This document shows, piece after piece, positions 1-9,306 of a stretch of 64,000 nucleotides of DNA. Location: positions 62,001-126,000 of the forward strand of contig NC_006047.2 of NCBI RefSeq assembly GCF_000006445.2, given 5' to 3'. This stretch comes from Debaryomyces hansenii CBS767 (taxonomy: Eukaryota; Ascomycota; Pichiomycetes; Serinales; Debaryomycetaceae). Numbering within the stretch: the stretch's first letter is position 1; each line of letters opens with the position of its first letter. The notes beneath the pieces are model-generated. The model ran no database searches, had not been told where the DNA came from, and was given only the letters and a program-made list of their open reading frames with translations. Both the position numbers and the translations under genes were made by a program.

Positions 1-305
1 TCCAACGACGTACGTAACGTTACAGTTTGATCGTTACCTTTTTGGAGAGAACATGGCTCATTGCAACACTCCACTCGATTTCAAATAGATATGGTATAAG
101 TTTTAATGAGCTATCTTCTATTAACTAAAAATGTGAACGTTTTGGCAACTTTGTTACCTTAAGCAGTGAAAGAAACTTGTTCGTAACGCCTTGTAATTAA
201 AATATTGTGTACTAAAGAACTGAATATGTTAATGGATTATTATCATAAACCCACTGTTATTTAAAAATGACATTTTATTTCTATATAACTAATTTCAATA
301 GAAAA
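1..305. other. Intergenic, 3' side of the DUF2264 gene
   Basis: No reading frame of note, RNA gene or clear repeat was seen. This is AT-rich spacer downstream of the minus-strand gene that ends at 306. Confidence 0.5.
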
Positions 306-2165
306 CTATATGTTGCATAAAACTCTTTTCGAAATATTTTTTAAGTTCTCTAAATCAGTTTTATCTGGAAGCATTAAACTTTCAATCCATTGCAGTTTAG
401 AAAACATGGTTGTTTTTGGTTGACAATAGACAGCACATGCATACTTGACACTAGTATTCGAAGCAATAGAACCTATCAATTGTGGGAGCATCACCTTAGA
501 CGCCATGATATTGGTATTAGGTTCAGGTTTGGATACCTTAGGTTCTCTTGAACGTAAAAGATCAAACATAATGCTGGTGTCTTCTGAGGTTGATATTTCA
601 GCGTGTTTGCTACTGGTTGTATCCTCAAACGACTTATTATCTACTTCATTACTGAATGAAATAGGAAATCCACCTTCCCTAGTATGAACTTTTTCAGAGG
701 CATTATTTGTGATTTCATGTATTCTCAAATGATAGCTACCTTTCTGTAGTATCCAGGATTTTACTTCAATTTCAGGGTTAGGTGACCACTCTGAGTACAA
801 GCCTCCTTCGAAGATCCAAGATTTATGGTCTACTCTAACAAAAAAATCTCTCTTATTGAAACTGAAGCCAATCATATTGTCGATGCATGCAGAGGTGAAA
901 TCTCCGGAAGTGGTTCTTACGCCGAACCCATATCTAGTACTATAGGCAAATTTACTATATTTCTCACATTGATACTCATCATTCCAGGGCCCACTAACTA
1001 ATGCAATTGTGTTATCGTTATTATGAGAAATATGCATACCGACAACGTTTAAAGTTGCATCTTCTAAAGACAATGCTTCAATCTCTGCTGACCAAAATGG
1101 ATGTGATTCAGGTAGCATTTATGGAGCAAATGCTTTGAAAGCCCAATATGGAGATTGGGGAGAATTGTATCTTTCAGACATAAACATATTAGGATATGAA
1201 AACCCTACGGACAAAATTTCACTTCCAAATGTAGATATTGGCTGCTTTGACCACCATTGTAAATTTCTTAAATACAATCCTTTCAAAGTTCCCCAAGAAA
1301 TAAACGGGTCTTCTTTGGTATTTAATACGCATGGTAATATTCCCCAAAATGCAACAGCTGCAAATCTGTATGTCAAAGAACGACCGTATGGAAGTGACGC
1401 ACCGTTATCACTGAACCAATTTATGAACTGCTTCGCAAAAGATTTAGCTCTTTCTATATATCTAATAGATCTTACTGGATCTTCTTCACGCATTACAATC
1501 GCGTATATTATACCATAGAAATGAAATGCGTACGCATTGTAATAGTCAATTCTAAAGGATTTACCGTCGCCATACCAGCCATCTTCTAGATACATGGTTT
1601 CAATGTCTTGTAAATACTCTTCTGTCATATTATTATCATATTGAATTCCCACTTTTTTCAAGCCCAAATCGATTATAACTCTGAAAAATTTCCAATTATT
1701 ATGACAAAAGTCGCTACCTCTCACTTTAATCAAATAAATGGACAAATTTCTCTTGCCTTCATTTGTCAAAGGGTACCATGCGTATTCAGGTACAAAACAT
1801 AAAGCGAATCCAATTGCTGCAATATCTACTAAGGTCTGATCACAATTTTTAGGTTCACCCCAATATTCAGAATGATGCAAGTTCGTTCCATTTGTAAATC
1901 CTCTTCGATACAATTCCCAATGCTTGAATTCACCACCACCATAGACATATGGGACTACTCCCCATAAAGGTCTAGCAAAGCCTTCCAATTCTGCAGAATG
2001 GGAAGAAAATGATGCGCCAGATGCGGCCAATTTTACCCTTGCACCACCATCAGTAAAAGCTGTAACTATCGGTTCAAATAATTGATTCATACCTTTAGCC
2101 ACGTCATTTTTTGTTTGGAACGGATTTGAAGACCACACATTAAACTTTGATGTCTTTGCTTCCAT
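306..2165 (-). pseudogene. DUF2264 / GH154-like glycoside hydrolase interrupted by one in-frame TAA
   Basis: Two abutting minus-strand frames, 2165-1119 (348 aa) and 1118-306 (270 aa), are in the same phase. They are separated only by a TAA codon at 1121-1119, followed directly by ATG. Read through, they give about 619 residues, the normal length for DUF2264 proteins. The junction FKAFAP-stop-MLPESHPFW falls inside a conserved family stretch, where the missing residue is plausibly Leu (TTA to TAA). No signal peptide is seen, so a cytosolic enzyme is expected. DUF2264 corresponds, as far as I recall, to GH154, which includes beta-glucuronidases acting on arabinogalactan side chains. Both halves are otherwise clean, so the lesion is recent, a sequencing error, or tolerated by readthrough or restart at the following ATG. 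The family call is firm; the exact substrate is inferred from the neighbours. Confidence 0.75.
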
Positions 2166-2589
2166 TTTTTTTTTCTTATATAGAAAAAATTACTAGTTTC
2201 AGACTTCTGGGCATGCTTAAAATATTTATGCCTTGAATTGAAAAGTTGGTTCATACTCACTCACTTGCCGCCACCAAGGGTGGCCTAGATAGGACATCAC
2301 CTCTAGAATAAAATTTTGTAACTGAACCCCTCATTCAGCTACTAGACAAGAACTACTGTTATTGCTTGAGTAAAGATTAAATAATTTCAAAATCCTGTGC
2401 AGTTCAAGTACTTTTCAATCTTTGTGTGAAGTGTTCAGACATACTATTTTTGCAAGGCTTCACGAAACATACTTTAGCAGTTGCCATGAAATAACATACA
2501 TAGAGGTTCTTATAGATTTTTATTCAGAATATTCAAGGCAATATATAAGTCGAAAAATTAAACATAGAACCACCAATATAGTATTTGCT
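2166..2589. other. Promoter-side spacer of the DUF2264 gene
   Basis: This spacer lies between the start of the DUF2264 gene (2165) and the stop of the GH88 gene (2590), both on the minus strand. It contains a CCCCT (STRE-like, AGGGG on the other strand) at 2327-2331, about 165 bp upstream of the ATG. No gene was seen. Confidence 0.4.
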
Positions 2590-3825
2590 CTATTGGATTA
2601 AACCAAGCTGTAATAATTTATTTCCAATAGCTAGGAAATAATAGTCCGCATAAACTAGTCCATGATTTACCAATCTTTCGTAAGTATCTGGATTGTTATT
2701 TATTGTCGCATTAGCCAATATTGTATCCCTGTCACCAAGATCTACAGTCCCATCTTTTCTAAAGGAAGATTCGTTAGTATAAGCGAAACTAATGGTATTG
2801 GAGACAAGTTTCAATCCACTAATTAAATATTCAGAGTCATTTGTTGCTTCGTAAATCTTAATCAAGCCAAGAGCACAAATCATGGCAGCGGAAGTATCTT
2901 TAATGTCCTTGTCTGGTGCACCAAAATCCCAGGCTGGAACTCCATCGTCGGGCAATTTAGAAACAAAGTATTTAGCCAATCCAACCGATGCTTCTAAAAA
3001 CTTTCTTTGTTTGGTCCACGAGTATGTTTCAATAAACCCTAAAATGGCCCATGATTGCCCTCTAGACCAGGTTGTTTCATCAGCATAACCTTGATTGGTA
3101 ATTTTGGCTTTAACAGAGCCATCTTTCAAGTCATAATTTACAACATGGAAACTGGACCATTCAGGATCCCTAAAGTGATTCTTTAATGTTACTTCAGCAT
3201 GCGTTGTGGCTATAGTAGATAACCTTAAATCGCCTGTTTTACTTGCCACATAATACAACATATCCAAATTACACATATTATCAATGATGACAATAAAATC
3301 AGTATTTTTATTCGTAATGTTGTATCTCTTATTTACCGCAGAGTCCCAACTTCTAATACAACCAACGGTTTCATCAAACCTACTTGCAAGAGCTTCTGCG
3401 GCCGTCACTAAACAGTCGAAAGATCTAGAGCTTTTACTATATTCATATTCTCTTTGGAAAGCAGGTTGGATTATGAAACCTAAGTCATGTGTGTCTCGTC
3501 TGGGTGCTTGTTCAAACAACCCCTCTGCCCACCATCTTGCTGCATACTCTAACTTTGTCCGATCCACTTTATCTGTTGGAAACCTAGAAGGGTAATTGTT
3601 GCATCTTTCTAACAAACAGTATAGTGACCCAGGAAAGAACCCAGCTGTCCAATGGTCAATATCTCTAAACTGGTATCTACCGAAGGAATATTCTGGTGTC
3701 TTCTTCGGTGGTTTAGATTGATCTAAATATTCCACTGCCACACCCCAAATTTTAGCAATTGTGGAGTCACCATACAATTTATTTTCGATTTGTTGTAACT
3801 TTTTTTTTGCATCTGTTGCTGCCAT
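2590..3825 (-). CDS. GH88 unsaturated glucuronyl hydrolase
   Basis: A 411-residue protein with the alpha/alpha-barrel signature of GH88. Visible landmarks are HWTAGFFPGSLY (about 58-69), THDLGF with Asp114, and IDNMCNLDML with Asp182. The two aspartates match the catalytic pair of Bacillus unsaturated glucuronyl hydrolase (HDxGF and DNxxNL). Such enzymes hydrate and release the 4,5-unsaturated glucuronate that polysaccharide lyases leave on the non-reducing end, and the sugar opens to 4-deoxy-5-keto-uronate. No signal peptide is present, so it should act in the cytosol. It is divergently transcribed from the BNR_4 lyase-like gene at 4313 across a shared 487-bp promoter, which fits a lyase-then-hydrolase pair. 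GH105 is the nearest alternative, but the motifs favour GH88. Confidence 0.85.
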   Translation of the reverse strand: MAATDAKKKLQQIENKLYGDSTIAKIWGVAVEYLDQSKPPKKTPEYSFGRYQFRDIDHWTAGFFPGSLYCLLERCNNYPSRFPTDKVDRTKLEYAARWWAEGLFEQAPRRDTHDLGFIIQPAFQREYEYSKSSRSFDCLVTAAEALASRFDETVGCIRSWDSAVNKRYNITNKNTDFIVIIDNMCNLDMLYYVASKTGDLRLSTIATTHAEVTLKNHFRDPEWSSFHVVNYDLKDGSVKAKITNQGYADETTWSRGQSWAILGFIETYSWTKQRKFLEASVGLAKYFVSKLPDDGVPAWDFGAPDKDIKDTSAAMICALGLIKIYEATNDSEYLISGLKLVSNTISFAYTNESSFRKDGTVDLGDRDTILANATINNNPDTYERLVNHGLVYADYYFLAIGNKLLQLGLIQ

Positions 3826-4052
3826 GTTGTCTTACATTGTCCCGATGGTTTTTAACACCTATTCAAATATATGAAAAAATCTTTAGCCAATAGAAGCCTT
3901 CAACGATTTTCTCTTATCCAATTTTCAATTTTCATCTAAACTATTTATACTCTCAGTTGACTCGTAGTTCAATAAACCATATTAATACGACAATTCTAAA
4001 AATTCTGAACTACATATATGAAAAATGGGTATCCTAATTAGGTTTCTATTTG

Positions 4053-4066
4053 ATGGGGGAGGGGTC
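4053..4066 (+). promoter_or_regulatory. G-rich promoter element, copy 1
   Basis: ATGGGGGAGGGGTC, identical to the copy at 4189. Its GGGGGAGGGG core also occurs, inverted, in the GH78 promoter at 17087-17096. The binding factor is unknown; Msn2/4-, Adr1- or Mig1-like zinc fingers recognise G-rich cores of this kind. Confidence 0.5.
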
Positions 4067-4188
4067 TCTGACATGTTTATTGAAAATAGTCCTCCACAAA
4101 ATTTCGGAGTTGAGCGTTCCCTAATTAAATCGGGTAAACCGAAACTAAAATGGTCAACAGCCGTTTCTAACTCAACATTGAAATTTTA

Positions 4189-4202
4189 ATGGGGGAGGGG
4201 TC
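4189..4202 (+). promoter_or_regulatory. G-rich promoter element, copy 2
   Basis: Second exact copy of ATGGGGGAGGGGTC, about 110 bp upstream of the BNR_4 gene and 364 bp upstream of GH88. Confidence 0.5.
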
Positions 4203-4312
4203 GAACAACATTAACAAGCCAGATTTAGTACAAATTGATATAATTTCTCAACTTATGCATAAATGTAAAAACTAATATCGAAATGAATTATTGACGAGAT
4301 ATAATATTTACA

Positions 4313-5581
4313 ATGAGTATTGTAAATAATATAGAATTAGGGATAGATCCCAATGGCTGGCGAATCAATTGTTGTTCGTTCCAACAAGATGCAATTCTTA
4401 CCTTTGGAAGATATCAGTATGTATCTTTGTATGTTCCAAGCTACAAAGATGATCCTAGTAGTAGTAGAATGACAACAATCGGAAGAAGAAAGTTACCGGA
4501 TGGACAATGGAAGTTTTTAACTTTCAGGGATTACTACCAAATAAAAAATGACGGCCATAACATTATATCTATGGGCATTAGTGGTGACGGAATAATACAT
4601 ATGGCTTGGGATATGCATGGAGACGGTATTCACTATAGACAATCGAGAGAAAGATTAGCATTGTCTGAGACTGAAGAAGATTGGTGCATTTCATCTTTCG
4701 GCAAAGTGTTGGACTCATTACAGGGTCATGGTAAAGAATACGTCTTTCATGAAATCACATACCCAAGATTTTTGACTTTACCGTGTGGAGATATTCTTCT
4801 AGAATTTAGGGTTGGTAGGTCAGGACTTGGAGACGAATACCTTTATCGATTCTCAAGTACAACTCATACCTGGTATGAAGTAGTTACTCCATTAATTCAA
4901 GGTGTTGGAAATAACGCTTATATTCATGGACTTGACTACGGTACTGACAAAAAGCTACATATGAGCTGGACTTACCGTGATTTTATTGAAGACAGAGTTG
5001 GAGTTAATGATCGTGAAACCTCACAAGCTGGTCCAAATGGTCCTGAAAACAACCACGATTTACATTACGTATACTCGCCAGATGAAGGTTGTACTTGGTA
5101 CAACGGCAAACATGAGAAGTTAAATCTTCCTATTAATGTGTCTTCTCCGACTTTAGCTATTAAAATTCCAAAACATTCTGGAATAATGAACCAAGAGGGA
5201 CAATGTGTTGATGGCAACGGAGGATTTCATGTTCTCGGAAGAGAAAATGGTTATTATTTTCATTATTATCTTAACCCAATTAATGGACAATGGTTAAGAA
5301 GAAAGATTAACAATTACATAGGAAAATTATTTGGTGCCAGAGGGAAAATAGTTTGTCATAATTCGAATCCTAATGCTATACATGCCCTAATTCCATTGGA
5401 TGGAGAGAAATTTGTTATTTTAAGGTCACAGGTCCAAGATGAAAAGAATCTAATTTATAGTGGAAGTAACATTGATTGGAAAATACTACAAACTTTCGAA
5501 GGTTTAGATGGAGAACCATTATATGACCGATACCGAAAAGATAATATTATTTCTATTCTACAAAGGGTGGGAATACACTAG
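4313..5581 (+). CDS. BNR_4 beta-propeller protein, probable L-rhamnose-alpha-1,4-D-glucuronate lyase (PL42-like)
   Basis: A 422-residue protein with the full series of BNR_4 landmarks: IHMAWDMHGDGIHYRQS (95-111), TYPRFLTLPCGDILLEFR (149-166) followed by RSGLGDEY, NAYIHGLDY with HMSWTYRDF (201-224), NHDLHYVYSPDEGCTW (247-262), and MNQEGQCVDGNGGFHVL (292-308). BNR_4 includes ulvan lyases and, in fungi, the Fusarium gum-arabic enzyme that cleaves terminal rhamnose from glucuronate by elimination (PL42 as I recall). That activity would release L-rhamnose and leave an unsaturated glucuronate, which is the substrate of the GH88 encoded next door. It has no signal peptide. The fold is secure. The lyase specificity is inferred from the GH88 partner and the rhamnose pathway in the same locus; an ulvan-lyase-like or non-catalytic role is the alternative. 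Confidence 0.65.
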   Translation: MSIVNNIELGIDPNGWRINCCSFQQDAILTFGRYQYVSLYVPSYKDDPSSSRMTTIGRRKLPDGQWKFLTFRDYYQIKNDGHNIISMGISGDGIIHMAWDMHGDGIHYRQSRERLALSETEEDWCISSFGKVLDSLQGHGKEYVFHEITYPRFLTLPCGDILLEFRVGRSGLGDEYLYRFSSTTHTWYEVVTPLIQGVGNNAYIHGLDYGTDKKLHMSWTYRDFIEDRVGVNDRETSQAGPNGPENNHDLHYVYSPDEGCTWYNGKHEKLNLPINVSSPTLAIKIPKHSGIMNQEGQCVDGNGGFHVLGRENGYYFHYYLNPINGQWLRRKINNYIGKLFGARGKIVCHNSNPNAIHALIPLDGEKFVILRSQVQDEKNLIYSGSNIDWKILQTFEGLDGEPLYDRYRKDNIISILQRVGIH

Positions 5582-5994
5582 GATTAAATCATTCGGCTAA
5601 TCCTTTTTATGAAAAAAACGGAATAAGGAAAATTGTCTTGATAGATTTAAACCTCAGTACTATTTAGTATATACAGTAATTATATGAAGAACTCTCAACC
5701 AATCTATGGCTATTTGTAATATTGTTATTCATTTTTCAGAAGTTATTGTTCACCTCCCAATATAAATTGAATTATAACACAAATCGTTTAATCAGACCTG
5801 ATTAAAGTTATGTAACCTAAAATTATCACGGTTCAAGTGTCTTAAATAATTTAATTTGTGAATATTCATCCCAAAAATGCCGCAACCGGAAATTTGCGAC
5901 TATTATTTCGCAATTACAAATAGTGACAGGCTTATAAATAGATTTTCGGGATTAATTTCAATCGTATTCAAGAATATTTATAATTTTATGATCC
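5582..5994. other. Convergent spacer between BNR_4 gene and sugar carrier
   Basis: This is 413 bp between two stop codons, AT-rich. No gene, RNA or strong repeat was seen. It probably serves as 3' ends for both genes. Confidence 0.5.
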
Positions 5995-7527
5995 TTAAAC
6001 TTTTTCAATGTGTATTATTGATTCCTTCTCAATAATACTATCCTCATAAGAATGTTTTTCGTTTGGGTCAATAGGCTTACCTCTACTTGAGAATACTCCC
6101 CTAGTAATACCAGGTTTCTCGAAGATATGATCAATATCTTCTAATTCTAGTCCCTTAGTTTCTGGATAAAAGCAATAGATTATAGGTATCCAAACAGCGT
6201 TCAAAATGGCGAAAATTATAAAAGTCTTCCAACCAATATTATTAATGGATATAGGAGTAATTTGTACAACCGCAAAAACTGACAACCAGTTAAATGCTGA
6301 CCCTATAGCTTGATTTCTAGATCTTAGCCTTGTAACGTTGATTTCTGAAGGGTAAAACCAAGGTACTGGTAACCAACCAACTCCCATAAAAATTTGGTAT
6401 ATAAAGATAAAACATGCAGCACCCACACCACACCCATATGTCCCAATAGACAACAAAATGGAAACAACTATAAAACAAAAAGATAGTCCCGCTGAAGAGT
6501 ACAAGAGTAATGGCCTTCTTCCAAATCTTTCAACGGCCCAAAGTGGGAAGAAAGACGCTGCAAGATATACAATTTCCGTGCAGCCAGCAAGTATTAGTGA
6601 AGTGTTTCTACTTAATTTCATTGTAGATTGATAAACAACTGGGGCATAGTAATTTATCATATTTGAACCAGTAAATTGTTGCATTATCATTATACCTATG
6701 GTCAATAGTAACCTTCTAAAATTTTGAATGTCACCACCTCCAAAAAGTTCTTTGAATTGAAAAGGGCCTCCGGCGCCTTCTAATTCAACCGCTTTCTCTA
6801 TTTCATCTTTTTCATAAATGACTACCCGATCATTCACATCCTTATCCAAAATAGCAGCCAAAACCTGCGTAGCTTCCGCTTTACGGTTTTTGGTTACCAA
6901 CCAACGGGGTGTTTCTGGTAACAAGAATGTTTCTAAAGTAAGACTAATTGCAAAAATACCTTGAAATGCTACTGGGAACCTCCATTGAAAAGGACTTTCT
7001 GTATAAGATGTACCATACCCTACCCAGTAGGCTATTACTACACCGAAAATTGTCACAACTGCTTGCCAAGTTAGCATGGAGCCTCTGTTAGAAGCTAGAG
7101 CACACTCAGACTGATATACAGGTATAGTTGACGAATTGAAACCATTTCCAATACCAGTAATAATTCTACCTGCATAAAATTGGCCTCTTGACTGAGATGC
7201 TGCTAATATGATAGTTCCTATTATCATAATCAACCCCCCACAAAACATCATTGATCTTCTACCATACTTTTCGCCAATAAAAAAACATATAATTGACCCC
7301 CCAACACAACCCAAATCGTATACGGATGTCAATAAACCTTGTACCGTAGAGTCAGGATGGTTGAAATCACGACCGAACCTATTATCTGCTCCTATAATGG
7401 TACCCATTAAGCCCTGGTCGTAACCAAGCAATAAAAAGCCAGTGCAGGAACAAAATGTAATCAAAAGCCGTAAATTTTTTCCGTAGCATATTATTTTAGA
7501 AGTCCCAAACATCTTGAAGCTTATCAT
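5995..7527 (-). CDS. MFS sugar transporter
   Basis: A 510-residue, twelve-helix major facilitator of the sugar porter family. Visible signatures are GYDQGLMGTIIG in helix 1, GEKYGRRSM between helices 2 and 3, PETPRWLVTKNRKAEA before the central loop, QQFTGSNMINYYAP in helix 7, ERFGRRPLLL, and PETKGLELEDID after helix 12. ATG at 7527 and a second Met codon at 7512 are both usable starts. It sits between the lyase/GH88 pair and the short-chain dehydrogenase. Its substrate is probably a monosaccharide or small uronate product of this locus, such as L-rhamnose or glucuronate; that is inference, since sequence alone cannot tell. Its upstream region holds TCCCCCC (7691-7697) and a TTCGTATGA box (8045). 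Confidence 0.85.
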   Translation of the reverse strand: MISFKMFGTSKIICYGKNLRLLITFCSCTGFLLLGYDQGLMGTIIGADNRFGRDFNHPDSTVQGLLTSVYDLGCVGGSIICFFIGEKYGRRSMMFCGGLIMIIGTIILAASQSRGQFYAGRIITGIGNGFNSSTIPVYQSECALASNRGSMLTWQAVVTIFGVVIAYWVGYGTSYTESPFQWRFPVAFQGIFAISLTLETFLLPETPRWLVTKNRKAEATQVLAAILDKDVNDRVVIYEKDEIEKAVELEGAGGPFQFKELFGGGDIQNFRRLLLTIGIMIMQQFTGSNMINYYAPVVYQSTMKLSRNTSLILAGCTEIVYLAASFFPLWAVERFGRRPLLLYSSAGLSFCFIVVSILLSIGTYGCGVGAACFIFIYQIFMGVGWLPVPWFYPSEINVTRLRSRNQAIGSAFNWLSVFAVVQITPISINNIGWKTFIIFAILNAVWIPIIYCFYPETKGLELEDIDHIFEKPGITRGVFSSRGKPIDPNEKHSYEDSIIEKESIIHIEKV

Positions 7528-8450
7528 TAAAAATATTAAGATATATCTGTAAGCTGTTCGATTCTACAGAAAATCAAGTTATATATAGTCCGTGTATCGG
7601 ACTTTTGATATACCGAATGCCGTTGACAAAGGGTTCATGCACTATTTTCCGTCTTGCACAATACGGCGAGGGTTGTGACTGTCGTAAAAATCCCCCCTCT
7701 TATTCATCTTATTTTATTCCTGGCAGCTTAGGTGTTTGGTAGTTTTAGACTTTATGACAAGGACCAATGAAGATTTAAGTGCCAATTATTGGATAGTCTA
7801 CAATAACAATAAAAGAGGAAGGGAACAATTAGCCCACTGGGCCAAAATAAAGTACTAAGAAGTATATTTAATTGGTTCGTAAGCTCTATTTGATAGTAAG
7901 TGGAATAAATATCGGGTTATGTTTATTTATTCTAAGCTATTCTTCTCCTCCGTCAAAACCTTATTTTTTGTTTTTCCAGAATTCGCGTGGGGAGGATCTG
8001 TGATTTCGTGGGGTCAACTATTCGAAATCTATAGCAAGTAGCTATTCGTATGATATGAAGAAACATCATTATTACTGAATTACAAATTGATTATCAAATT
8101 TCATTATGAGATTTGACATTGACATAATTGAACGATGTGAAAGAGTAATGTGAATTGATTCAAGAACTCTAATTGTTTCTAAATCCAACTGTTCGCAAGT
8201 GAAATATAATTCAAAGTCATGATATAAAATATTTCATCATAATTCAATGCCATATTAGTTCATGGATATTATTGCAGAGTAGTTTAATTATTGTGTGATG
8301 AACAAAGTTGAAATCTGGAGTAGGTTACAAGATTATATAAGCAACGGAATTGTAATTCTATGCATGAGGAGTTCTATATAGGACTTTGGTTTTGGAATTG
8401 AAAAATTTAGGGAGTCAGCAAAGACAAAATAATAAACAAGTGCAATAACT
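7528..8450. promoter_or_regulatory. Divergent promoter region of the sugar carrier and the SDR
   Basis: This is 923 bp with no supported gene. It contains ATCCCCCC at 7690-7697 (GGGGGGAT on the carrier strand), TTCGTATGA at 8045-8053 (the box also found before LRA1 and LRA3), and a TATATAA at 8334-8340 about 115 bp before the SDR ATG. Confidence 0.45.
8045..8053 (+). promoter_or_regulatory. TTCGTATGA box in the carrier/SDR promoter
   Basis: A nine-base match to the GTTCGTATGA box found about 130 bp upstream of both LRA1 and LRA3. It lies about 400 bp upstream of the SDR. It could be a target of the locus regulator; chance is not excluded for a nine-mer. Confidence 0.3.
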
Positions 8451-9206
8451 ATGACATTGATACTCAAAGGTAAGGTTGCATTAATCACTGGGGGTAGTGC
8501 AGGGCTAGGAGCTGCAGTTGCTCGTCAATTGGCTGCTGAAGGTGTTAATTTAGCAATCAATTACAACAATTCCGAGGAAAGAGCACTGAAAGTCGCTGAA
8601 TCACTTGCATCTGAGTTTGGAATTAAAACTGTGATTATAAAGGGAGACATATTTGATACATCAGTAGGCTCAAAATTAGTAAGTGAGACTGTCAATAAAT
8701 TAGGAGGCCTTGATATAGTTATTTCAAATGCAGGCTGGACTAAAATTGTTCCATACGACGATTTGGAAGCATTGGACGACGAGTTATGGGATGGGTGTTT
8801 TAATGTTAATGTCAAAGCTCATTTCTACTTGTTTAAAGCAGCCAAGAAGATATTCGATCAAAATGAGGATGGAGGTACCTTTATTGTATCTGCGTCAGTA
8901 GCTGGGAGAATTGTGTATGGTTCTAGTATACCATATGCAGTAAGCAAAGCAGCATTAATCCATCTTGTCAAAATGCTTTCAAAAACTCAAGGACCAAAGG
9001 TGCGTATGCACGCAGTTTGTCCAGGTCTTTTAATGACAGAATGGGGGCAAAGATTCTCCCCAGAGAGAATAGAAGATACCAAAAATATGTCCCCAATTAA
9101 TACATTAGCAGATGTGGATGAGACGGCTGCGCAATTTGTCTTACTATCAAAACTTACTACCACTACGGGATCAATTGTCTCGATGGATGGTGGTATTTCT
9201 ATTTAG
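8451..9206 (+). CDS. Short-chain dehydrogenase/reductase, candidate deoxy-keto-uronate reductase
   Basis: A 251-residue classical SDR. It has the TGGSAGLG cofactor loop near residue 14, NAG in the core, and catalytic Ser followed by YAVSK about 165 residues in, ending in DGGISI. It is not a close copy of the LRA1 protein, which differs in the NAD loop and C-terminus. Position suggests a task beyond rhamnose oxidation. GH88 activity yields 4-deoxy-5-keto-uronate, and in bacteria that sugar is reduced by SDRs of the KduD or DEH-reductase kind. This gene is the only unassigned reductase in the locus, so it is a candidate for that step. The fold is certain; the substrate is inference. Confidence 0.8.
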   Translation: MTLILKGKVALITGGSAGLGAAVARQLAAEGVNLAINYNNSEERALKVAESLASEFGIKTVIIKGDIFDTSVGSKLVSETVNKLGGLDIVISNAGWTKIVPYDDLEALDDELWDGCFNVNVKAHFYLFKAAKKIFDQNEDGGTFIVSASVAGRIVYGSSIPYAVSKAALIHLVKMLSKTQGPKVRMHAVCPGLLMTEWGQRFSPERIEDTKNMSPINTLADVDETAAQFVLLSKLTTTTGSIVSMDGGISI

Positions 9207-9306
9207 TCTAGAATATATATTTTGAACTATATAGTTCACGAATATTTTGTGTTACGTATGTCCATGTTCTAACCTCTGTAATTTAATTTTGTAAAAATCA
9301 ATTTGA

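Larger units (their letters stand above)
3826..4312. promoter_or_regulatory. Divergent promoter of GH88 and BNR_4 lyase-like genes
   Basis: This 487-bp spacer separates two head-to-head genes. It carries an exact 14-base sequence, ATGGGGGAGGGGTC, at 4053-4066 and again at 4189-4202, in the same orientation and 136 bp apart. Each copy contains AGGGG (STRE core) within a longer G-rich block. An AT-rich ATATAATATTT lies just before the BNR_4 ATG. Confidence 0.55.

Noticed and set aside
1135..1518. 127-codon plus-strand frame
   Set aside because: Antisense shadow of the DUF2264 gene.
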